This document shows positions 1-5,199 of a DNA stretch of 5,199 bases, in pieces. The translations under genes and the position numbers were made by a program. Each line of letters opens with the position of its first letter. Position 1 is the stretch's first letter. This DNA comes from an uncultured Clostridia bacterium (GTDB lineage Bacteria > Bacillota > Clostridia > Oscillospirales > CAG-272). The notes under the pieces were generated by a model that was not told where the DNA came from, made no database searches, and was given only the letters and a program-made list of their open reading frames with translations. The DNA lies in assembly GCA_937898155.1 (NCBI GenBank), contig CALEJO010000121.1:1-5199 (forward strand), read 5' to 3'.

Positions 1-40
1 GCGCCAATCCCACCATATTTGATTTTTCCCCTCGGGGCGG

Positions 41-114
<74 letters not shown>

Positions 115-117
115 ATT

Positions 118-191
<74 letters not shown>

Positions 192-195
192 ATGA

Positions 196-217
196 GAGCG
201 GTTCTCTCGAACCGCTC
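196..217 (-). other. 8-bp hairpin in the leader of the tRNA transcript
   Basis: The minus strand has arms GAGCGGTT and AACCGCTC around a 6-nt loop, a perfect 8-bp stem. It lies between the -10 box (222-227) and the first base of tRNA-Gly (191). A start site about 7 nt after the -10 would fall near 215, so the hairpin would be at or very close to the 5' end of the primary transcript. No U-run follows, so it is not a terminator. A role in 5'-end protection or RNase P processing is inference. Confidence 0.6.
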
Positions 218-221
218 AATT

Positions 222-250
222 ATCATAGCATACCTATCGTTTTTTGTCAA
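222..250 (-). promoter_or_regulatory. sigma-A promoter with extended -10, for the tRNA pair
   Basis: The minus strand has a consensus -35 box TTGACA (250-245), a 17-bp spacer, and the -10 box TATGAT (227-222) preceded by TGC, which is the extended -10 TGn motif. The -35 is a perfect match and the spacing is optimal, so this should be a strong housekeeping promoter, as expected for stable RNA genes. The predicted start lies about 25 nt upstream of tRNA-Gly. It gives the tRNAs their own transcription independent of the CDS operon upstream. Confidence 0.85.
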
Positions 251-281
251 CATTTTTGCGGAAATTTCCCGCAAAAAAATG
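251..281 (-). repeat. inverted repeat between the DUF4886 gene and the tRNA promoter
   Basis: On the plus strand, CATTTTTGCGG (251-261) pairs with CCGCAAAAAAATG (269-281) around a 7-nt spacer, with two extra A bases as a bulge. The polarity is T-run, GC core, then A-run. Neither strand therefore has a U-tract after the stem, and it is not a standard intrinsic terminator. It begins 2 nt past the stop of the upstream CDS and abuts the -35 box directly. It could be a factor-dependent end, a 3' stabilising hairpin or an operator; the sequence does not decide. Confidence 0.5.
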
Positions 282-282
282 C

Positions 283-1014
283 TCAAAACGTTTTGTCGAC
301 CAAAAGATTGATCTTCTGCGTCAATGCGGCGTCCGCGCCCTCCGGAACGAAGGTCGCGCCATCGAGCGTCATTCCGCAGATGACTTTGAGCCAAACTGCC
401 GCCGTCGCGTAGCGACCGTAAGTATAGCTCATGTGGAAGCGGTCGCGATACAGCGAAATACCACCGTTCGCAATGTCAAATTCCGGCTCGGATTTGAGAA
501 GCGTCACAAAATTGCCGCTCGGAATGATCTCGAATCCATAGGTTTTGGAAAGATTCTGATACACGGCTTCGATCGCCGTGTCCATCTTCACGCGGTCGCG
601 GTCGTAGCGCGGGAAATCGCCGTGCCCGCTTCCCTCTTCATATGCCCACGTGCGGTGGAGCATGATCTTTGCGTCGGGGCAAACGGTGCGCACGACGTCG
701 AGCACTTGTTCCAGATACGGATGATAGGTGCCCTCAATGCCGGAAAGGCCGCTGACCTGTTGTAGCGTGATAACGTCCCATTTGTCCGCCTCGAGCGTTT
801 CACGGATGCACGCCTTATAGACCTCTTTTCCGTGGCGCTGATATTCGTAATCTTTCGCGTTGGTGCGAAGATTTTCGGCGTGACGGGAAAGCGGGCAACC
901 GCCGATATAAAGGTTGGCGGCGATGATGTCTTCTCTGCCGAGCGATGCGGCGATGTCCTCCACGTAAGCCGTGGCATCTTGAGAGAAGCTGTTTCCGATG
1001 GCGAGAATTTTCAT
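283..1014 (-). CDS. DUF4886 family protein, SGNH/GDSL-hydrolase-like
   Basis: This 243-aa protein has no signal peptide or membrane segment, so it is probably cytoplasmic. It shows the landmarks of DUF4886 (SGNH hydrolase clan): block I GNSFS at residues 7-11 with Ser9 as the expected nucleophile, NLYIGGC at 34-40 (oxyanion glycine region), ITLQQVS at 82-88, HRTWAYE at 120-126, and DRFHMS at 191-196, where Asp191 and His194 would complete the triad. The substrate is unknown; relatives are annotated as putative esterases or carbohydrate-deacetylase-like enzymes, so the activity is inference. I chose the ATG at 1014 because AAGAAGGA sits 6 nt upstream; an in-frame GTG at 1032 would add six residues but places that ribosome binding site inside the gene. 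It starts 14 nt after the stop of the membrane protein gene, so it is very likely in the same operon. It is the last CDS before the tRNA promoter. Confidence 0.88.
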   Translation of the reverse strand: MKILAIGNSFSQDATAYVEDIAASLGREDIIAANLYIGGCPLSRHAENLRTNAKDYEYQRHGKEVYKACIRETLEADKWDVITLQQVSGLSGIEGTYHPYLEQVLDVVRTVCPDAKIMLHRTWAYEEGSGHGDFPRYDRDRVKMDTAIEAVYQNLSKTYGFEIIPSGNFVTLLKSEPEFDIANGGISLYRDRFHMSYTYGRYATAAVWLKVICGMTLDGATFVPEGADAALTQKINLLVDKTF

Positions 1015-1028
1015 ATATGTTCCTTCTT

Positions 1029-1679
1029 TCACTGCGAATCGTTAACGATTCGTTTTATCAAATTCAAATGATACTCGAACGACGCGAGCTCTGCGTTTTT
1101 GATCGAGGACGAGGTGGTATACGGAATATTTTTCAGCGCGAGCAAAAGCGGCTCCTCATCGAGCGAATCGACGCCGGCATTCTCCTGCGCAAACGGCGTT
1201 TTGCCGAAATAAATCGTGCAATCGTCATAAAACCACGCGTCCGGCACCTCAGGAAAAACATCGTCCAGCTCTGCAAAAATGCCGGAATCCTTATATGAAT
1301 CATAAAGGTCTGGTGTCAGCAGATACACATAATACGGCTGTGCGATCATCGTGGACATGAATTCCCGCGCGACGGCGTTGACGCTCGACGCCAGATCGTT
1401 TTCGAGATCGGAAATATACGCCGTTTTCGAGAAATTCACGACGACCTTGCCGTCACCGCTCCGATCGCTCGCCACCTTGCCGAAGGAATCCCGAATGTCC
1501 TGATATTGCGTGTCGGGGATCGCCTGTCCGCCGATATACATGATATACGCGTCGGTCGGCTCGCGACCGATCATCTGCGCCGTGACGATGGCGATGACAA
1601 AAATGCCGAACGCGGCGAAAATGGTGTGCCATTTATAATGATACCAGTAGTTATCCAGCCATTTGAGAAAGCGTCTCAT
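1029..1679 (-). CDS. membrane-anchored protein of unknown function
   Basis: This 216-aa protein matches no family I recognise. The N-terminus (MRRFLKWLDNYWYHYKWHT) is basic and aromatic and is followed by one hydrophobic helix at about residues 19-38. The remaining roughly 175 residues are acidic, soluble in character and rich in Tyr, Asp and Ser. With the positive charge at the N-terminus, the long part should be extracytoplasmic. No lipobox, catalytic motif or repeats were seen. The start is supported by AGAGGAG 5 nt upstream. That ribosome binding site lies inside the preceding 43-codon gene, and the two genes overlap as ATGA, so translation is probably coupled. Its own stop is 14 nt before the DUF4886 start. 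The coupling suggests it serves the small peptide, for example as a binding or self-protection partner, but that is inference only. Confidence 0.8.
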   Translation of the reverse strand: MRRFLKWLDNYWYHYKWHTIFAAFGIFVIAIVTAQMIGREPTDAYIMYIGGQAIPDTQYQDIRDSFGKVASDRSGDGKVVVNFSKTAYISDLENDLASSVNAVAREFMSTMIAQPYYVYLLTPDLYDSYKDSGIFAELDDVFPEVPDAWFYDDCTIYFGKTPFAQENAGVDSLDEEPLLLALKNIPYTTSSSIKNAELASFEYHLNLIKRIVNDSQ

Positions 1680-1807
1680 CGCGACTCCTCTTTATAAAAC
1701 TTGCCGCCGGTGACTGCCTCTAGTTCTTCGGCAGTCAGTTCTTCGATCTTTGCGGACAAATGATTCAGCTCATCCTTAATGAGCGCAAGTTCTTCTTTCG
1801 ATTTCAT
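1676..1807 (-). CDS. small peptide with a double-glycine leader motif
   Basis: This 43-codon gene opens with MKSKEELALIKDELNHL, an amphipathic, charged helix-like segment. It continues to ELTAEELEAVTGG (residues 23-35), then ends in the eight residues KFYKEESR. The L-x-x-E-E-L-x-x-V-x-GG pattern is the hallmark of leader peptides cut after Gly-Gly by C39-type peptidase exporters, as in class II bacteriocins and Nif11-like RiPP precursors. Coding is supported by AAGGAG (1821-1816) 8 nt before the ATG and by the ATGA overlap with the next gene. The presumed core is very short, and its last codons double as the ribosome binding site of the downstream gene, which constrains them. There is no exporter or maturation enzyme in the window. 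It lies 35 nt after lysS. It could also be a peptide that merely resembles a GG leader. Confidence 0.72.
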   Translation of the reverse strand: MKSKEELALIKDELNHLSAKIEELTAEELEAVTGGKFYKEESR

Positions 1808-1842
1808 AGTTCATTCTCCTTGCCGGATCTCGGAAAGTCCGA

Positions 1843-3351
1843 TCAGTCCAGCGTTTTCATCGTCGGGAACAGCAGCACGTCGCGGATCGCCGCGGAATCG
1901 GTGAGAAGCATACACATCCGGTCGATACCGTATCCGATGCCGCCTGTCGGAGGCATGCCGATTTCCAGCGCGTTGAGAAAGTCCTCGTCGGTATGGTTGG
2001 CTTCTTCGTCGCCGTTTGCGAATTGCTCTTCCTGCGCGGCAAAACGCGCGCGCTGGTCGATCGGATCGTTCAGCTCGGAATAGGCATTCGCCATTTCCCA
2101 GCCGTTCATAAAGAACTCGAAACGCTCGACGTAGTCCGGCTTATCCGGTTTTCTCTTCGTCAGCGGAGAAATCTCGACGGGATGATCCATGACGAACGTC
2201 GGCTGGATCAGATGTTCTTCTACAAATTCCTCGAAGAAGAGATTCAGAATATCGCCCTTCTTGTGGCGCTGCTCATAAGCGACATGATGCTCATCCGCGA
2301 CCTTGCGCGCTTCTTCGAGCGTTTCGATCGCATCGAAATTGACACCGGCATACTGCTTCACCGCGTCCACCATCGTGATACGGGCGAACGGCTTGCCGAG
2401 GTCCATCTCGACGCCGTTATAAGAAATCCTCGTCGTGCCGAGAACTTCTTGCGCCACGTGGCGATACATATTCTCCGTCAGGTCCATCATACCGTGATAA
2501 TCGGTATACGCCTGATACAGCTCCATCAGCGTGAATTCGGGGTTGTGGCGCGTATCGAGTCCTTCGTTGCGGAAGACTCTGCCGATCTCATAAACGCGTT
2601 CCAGACCGCCGACGATCAGACGTTTCAGATACAGTTCCAGCGAAATGCGGAGCTTGAAATCCTCGTCGAGCGCGTTGAAATGCGTCTCAAACGGGCGCGC
2701 CGCCGCGCCGCCTGCGTTGGCGACGAGCATCGGCGTTTCGACCTCCATAAAGCCCTGCGCGTCGAGGAAGCGACGGATCGAGCTGACGATCTTCGAGCGT
2801 TTGATGAAGGTGTCTTTGGATTCGGGATTCATGATCAGGTCCACGTAGCGCTGACGATAGCGCAGATCGGTGTTCGTCAGACCGTGGAATTTCTCGGGAA
2901 GCATCTGCAAGCTCTTGGAAAGGAGCGTCACGCTGTCCGCGTGAATCGAAATCTCGCCCGTTTTGGTCTTGAAAACAAAGCCGCGGATGCCGACGATATC
3001 GCCGATGTCCATCTTTTTGAAATCCGCGTAGGGCTCTTCTCCGATGCTGTCGCGGGCGACGTAAATCTGGATCGAGCCGCGCAGGTCCTGCACGTTGCAG
3101 AAGGACGCCTTGCCCATCACGCGCTTGGACATCAAACGTCCCGCGACGGAGACGGTCTGATTTTCGAGCACGTCAAACTGCTCGCGGATATCCTCGCTGT
3201 GATGCGTGACGTCGAATTTGGTCAGTTCAAACGGATTCTTTCCGTTTTCGCAAAGCGCCTGAAATTTGTCGCGGCGAATCTGCAAAAGCTCGTTTCGCTT
3301 CTCTTCCGTGATCTCCTCCACACCCTGCTGATTGTTCATTTCTTCATTCAT
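1843..3351 (-). CDS. lysS: lysyl-tRNA synthetase, class II
   Basis: This enzyme charges tRNA-Lys with lysine using ATP in the cytoplasm. Its 502 residues match the usual bacterial length of about 490-505. After a charged N-terminal helix (about 1-50), the OB-fold anticodon-binding domain spans about 65-150, with VSVAGRLMSKRVMGKASF at 67-84. The class II catalytic core follows: motif 1 around 188-209, motif 2 with RVFRNEGLDTRHNPEFTLME at 258-277, the conserved SELNDP at 425-430, and motif 3 with PTGGIGYGIDR at 468-478. It ends in LFPTMK near the C-terminus, as family members do. No defects were seen. The start ATG at 3351 has GAGGAA 7 nt upstream, which is the end of greA, so the stop codon and ribosome binding site overlap and translation is coupled. 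greA-lysS adjacency is common in Firmicutes. No T-box leader is present, so expression presumably follows the operon. Confidence 0.98.
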   Translation of the reverse strand: MNEEMNNQQGVEEITEEKRNELLQIRRDKFQALCENGKNPFELTKFDVTHHSEDIREQFDVLENQTVSVAGRLMSKRVMGKASFCNVQDLRGSIQIYVARDSIGEEPYADFKKMDIGDIVGIRGFVFKTKTGEISIHADSVTLLSKSLQMLPEKFHGLTNTDLRYRQRYVDLIMNPESKDTFIKRSKIVSSIRRFLDAQGFMEVETPMLVANAGGAAARPFETHFNALDEDFKLRISLELYLKRLIVGGLERVYEIGRVFRNEGLDTRHNPEFTLMELYQAYTDYHGMMDLTENMYRHVAQEVLGTTRISYNGVEMDLGKPFARITMVDAVKQYAGVNFDAIETLEEARKVADEHHVAYEQRHKKGDILNLFFEEFVEEHLIQPTFVMDHPVEISPLTKRKPDKPDYVERFEFFMNGWEMANAYSELNDPIDQRARFAAQEEQFANGDEEANHTDEDFLNALEIGMPPTGGIGYGIDRMCMLLTDSAAIRDVLLFPTMKTLD

Positions 3352-3355
3352 CGTC

Positions 3356-3869
3356 TTATTCCTCGTCCGTTTTTTCGATCTTCATGATCTGGAATTTCGC
3401 CACACCGTCCGGCACCTCGACCGACACGATATCGCCGACCTTCGTGCCGATCAGCGCCTTGCCGATCGGGGACTGGTCGGAAATTTTGTTTTCGAGCGGG
3501 TTGACCTCGCGGGAGCTGACGAAATGATATTCGATATCTTCGTCATATTCCATATCGTGCACGAGCACGCGCACGCCGACGCTGACCATTTCGGTTTTGA
3601 TCTCGTTTTCGCTGATGATCTTCGCGTGTGCGATCGTCTCTTCCAGTTCGGCGATCTGCGCTTCGATCTTCGCCTGCTCGTTTTTCGCCTCGTCGTATTC
3701 GCTGTTTTCGGAAAGGTCGCCGTAGGAGCGGGCAACGCCGACTGCCTCCGCCGCTTATAGCCTTTCGCCAAAGTTCTCTTCTCAGAATACCTTAATAGTT
3801 TTTCAGAAAGTCCAGTTCCTCCTGCAATTTCTGGAAGCTACTTTCCGTGACTATGATTTGCTTTGCCAT
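3356..3869 (-). pseudogene. greA: transcription elongation factor GreA, frame disrupted
   Basis: GreA inserts its coiled coil into the secondary channel of stalled RNA polymerase and stimulates transcript cleavage. The gene starts at the ATG at 3869 with AAGGAG (3884-3879) 9 nt upstream. It encodes 25 typical residues (MAKQIIVTESSFQ to LKNY) and then hits TAA at 3794-3792. The rest is open in another frame from 3754 to 3356, 132 codons, beginning AAEAVGVARSYGDLSENSEY. This keeps the acidic tip motif GDLSEN (needed for cleavage) and a complete C-terminal FKBP-like domain (IEYHFVSSREVNPLENKIS, then SPIGKALIG). Normal spacing would need about 12 nt between the parts, but 37 to 40 are present, roughly 28 extra, with stops in two frames. 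No start codon opens the second part before ATG 3589. Apart from this spot, the sequence shows no decay, so the change is recent, an assembly error, or a recoding site. Confidence 0.85.
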
Positions 3870-3900
3870 ATTTCTGTTCTCCTTATATCAGAATCAATCT

Positions 3901-5115
3901 TTACGGATTTGAATTTTCCTGCGTCGGATATAAAATTTCCGGCGAAGGATATAAAGTGTTCAGCGCCGCCAAAAGTTGGGTGTCTTCACCGTGCGGAATC
4001 ATCGCGACGGCGTAAGATTTGAATTTCTCGGGAAGTTCCACTTCCACGTCCGGCGTCACGCCGACGCCGTCGATGTTTTTGCCGAGCGGAGAGTCATAAT
4101 AGAAATTCGTGATGAAAACGACGCTGCCGTCGTCCAGAACGAACCCGATCTGACCGCAGCCCTTGCCAAACGTGAGTGTGCCGACGGATTTCGCTTTTTC
4201 ATAATCTTGAAGCGCGATCGTGAATAACTCCGCCGCCGACGCTGTATCGTTGTCGGTCAGCACCGCCATCGGCAGATCAACCGAGCCCTCTTTGGAGGAA
4301 TAGACCTCGGGATCGGAATCGACCGAGCGGATCGTCGTGATGATGCCCTCGGGAAGCAGATAATCGAGCATTTTCAGCGCGGCGTTGAGATCGCCGCCGA
4401 CATTCTGACGAACGTCGAAGACCAGCGCTTCCGCGCCGTCATGCACGAGTGTGCTTACCGCGTCGCAGAACTGCTCCGCCGCGATCGTCGTGAATTCCGT
4501 CCACGCGACGTATCCCGTCCGATGACCGCCGAGGTCGAGCATTTCAAATTCGACCGCCTGAATGATATAATTGTCGCGCACGATCGTCAGCACGATCTCT
4601 TCCGTGCCGCGCCGGACCGTCACCGAAGCCGTAGAGCCGACTTCGCCGCGCATCCGGTTGACCGCGTCGTTGAAGTCGAGCGATTCGACCGTGACACCGT
4701 CCACGGAAAGGATCACGTCACCGGCGAGCATTCCCGCTTTTTCCGCGGGCGTATCGGGAAAGACGCGCTGGACATAAATGCCCGTCTCCGCCGTCTGGAC
4801 CACCAGAATGCCGAAGCCGACGCCGTTGCCCTTGGCACTTTCCTGCTCTGCCTGCCATTCCTCCGCCGTATAGTAGATGGCGAAGCGGTCGCCGCATCCG
4901 TAAATGAAACCCTGCGTCAGCGCCTCGTCCAGCTGTTCCGGCGAAAGATCATGCAGATAATATTGGCGGTAAAGCTCCATAACGGAGCGCAGTTTTGAAA
5001 AGCCCTGCAATTCTCCGTATGCTTCGTTCACCAGCTTGTCGGAGCGGACCGTCATGGCGATGAACGTGATCTGAAACGTGATGCACGCCGCGATCAAAAC
5101 GCAGATGATCATCAC
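3901..5115 (-). CDS. S41 family C-terminal processing peptidase with PDZ domain, 5' end uncertain
   Basis: This is a serine protease of the CtpA/Prc type that acts outside the membrane on envelope or secreted proteins. From the GTG at 5115 it has 404 residues: a hydrophobic anchor at about 1-22, a helical N-terminal region, a PDZ domain at about 96-182 (GVGFGILV, then DTPAEKAGMLAGDVILSVDG), and the S41 core. The catalytic Ser293 lies in TASAAELF, Lys318 in TFGKGCGQ, and the glycine loop DVRQNVGG at 234-241 corresponds to the usual D-x-R-x-N-x-GG. Only a weak AAAGG precedes the GTG. The same frame stays open back to a TGA at 5199-5197 and encodes a basic stretch (ARKKSKKERKPVKVP) just before the anchor. 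This is what a real cytoplasmic N-terminus looks like, so the true start is probably further upstream. It ends 31 nt before greA, apparently in the same operon. Confidence 0.9.
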   Translation of the reverse strand: MMIICVLIAACITFQITFIAMTVRSDKLVNEAYGELQGFSKLRSVMELYRQYYLHDLSPEQLDEALTQGFIYGCGDRFAIYYTAEEWQAEQESAKGNGVGFGILVVQTAETGIYVQRVFPDTPAEKAGMLAGDVILSVDGVTVESLDFNDAVNRMRGEVGSTASVTVRRGTEEIVLTIVRDNYIIQAVEFEMLDLGGHRTGYVAWTEFTTIAAEQFCDAVSTLVHDGAEALVFDVRQNVGGDLNAALKMLDYLLPEGIITTIRSVDSDPEVYSSKEGSVDLPMAVLTDNDTASAAELFTIALQDYEKAKSVGTLTFGKGCGQIGFVLDDGSVVFITNFYYDSPLGKNIDGVGVTPDVEVELPEKFKSYAVAMIPHGEDTQLLAALNTLYPSPEILYPTQENSNP

Positions 5116-5199
5116 GATGAGCGGGACCTTTACGGGTTTGCGCTCTTTTTTTGACTTTTTACGCGCGGAGGGTGGCGCCGAGAGCTTCCAGTTCTTTCA

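Noticed and set aside
28..37. CCCCTCGGGG next to a T-run, downstream of tRNA-Arg, as a terminator
   Set aside because: On the minus strand the short stem is followed by A bases, not T. The T-run precedes the stem on the plus strand, so the polarity is wrong for the tRNA transcript.
284..295. Palindrome CAAAACGTTTTG followed on the minus strand by a T-run, as a terminator of the DUF4886 gene
   Set aside because: It is AT-only apart from its ends and centre, has no proper loop, lies inside the last codons, and its T-run is the arm of a different inverted repeat.
244..765. 173-codon open frame on the plus strand, opposite the DUF4886 gene
   Set aside because: The DUF4886 motifs are clear on the minus strand. 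The plus frame begins within the intergenic repeat, with no credible ribosome binding site.
1830..1842. Small hairpin TCGGA/TCCGA just after the lysS stop
   Set aside because: It has a 5-bp stem with a 3-nt loop and no U-run after it, followed at once by the ribosome binding site of the next gene, so a terminator role is not supported.
1993..3387. 464-codon open frame on the plus strand, opposite lysS
   Set aside because: It is antisense to a complete, motif-verified lysS, is rich in Arg, His, Asp and Val as expected from the reverse complement of a GC-rich gene, and shows no recognisable domain or start signal.
3451..3771. 106-codon minus-strand frame starting TTG with MAKG, overlapping greA
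   Set aside because: It resembles a GreA start for only four residues and then becomes an Arg/Ser-rich out-of-frame reading of greA. The real GreA residues are in the other frame.
3755..3797. Ribosome bypassing in greA from the TAT before the TAA to a second TAT at 3760-3758
   Set aside because: The matched take-off and landing codons and adjacent stop recall T4 gene 60, but landing on that TAT leads into the Arg-rich wrong frame, not the GDLSEN frame.
4441..4998. 185-codon open frame on the plus strand, opposite the S41 peptidase
   Set aside because: It is a shadow of the S41 gene, whose PDZ and catalytic motifs are all on the minus strand. Composition is typical of antisense frames.

Overview
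The window reads like a chromosomal housekeeping region of a fairly GC-rich member of the Clostridia (Firmicutes). The evidence is strong AGGAG-type ribosome binding sites, the greA-lysS adjacency common in Firmicutes, a DUF4886 protein typical of gut Clostridia, and TGA used as an ordinary stop. The assignment below class level is inference. All supported genes lie on the minus strand, so transcription runs from high to low coordinates.

Layout in transcription order: (1) 5199-3901, a membrane-anchored S41 C-terminal processing peptidase with a PDZ domain, whose true 5' end is unclear at the window edge. (2) 3869-3356, greA (transcript cleavage factor), read in two different frames because about 28 extra bases with in-frame stops sit in its N-terminal coiled coil. 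(3) 3351-1843, lysS, an intact class II lysyl-tRNA synthetase whose ribosome binding site overlaps the greA stop. (4) 1807-1676, a 43-codon gene that encodes a peptide with a double-glycine leader motif. (5) 1679-1029, an unrecognised protein with one N-terminal membrane anchor, overlapping gene 4 by ATGA. (6) 1014-283, a DUF4886 (SGNH-hydrolase-like) protein. (7) A strong sigma-A promoter (250-222) that drives a tRNA-Gly(UCC) and tRNA-Arg(UCU) pair.

The CDS series has gaps of 35 bases or less and several overlaps, and I see no convincing intrinsic terminator, so genes 1-6 are probably one operon. Genes 1-3 are ordinary functions: envelope proteolysis, transcription fidelity and lysine charging. 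Genes 4-6 form a tightly coupled accessory trio. The GG-leader peptide coupled to a membrane protein is the best candidate for something undescribed. No dedicated ABC/C39 exporter or modification enzyme is present in the window.

Three places show damage or possible sequence error: greA, the 5' end of the S41 gene, and the 3' half of tRNA-Arg. Read-level checking should come before any biological interpretation of them.
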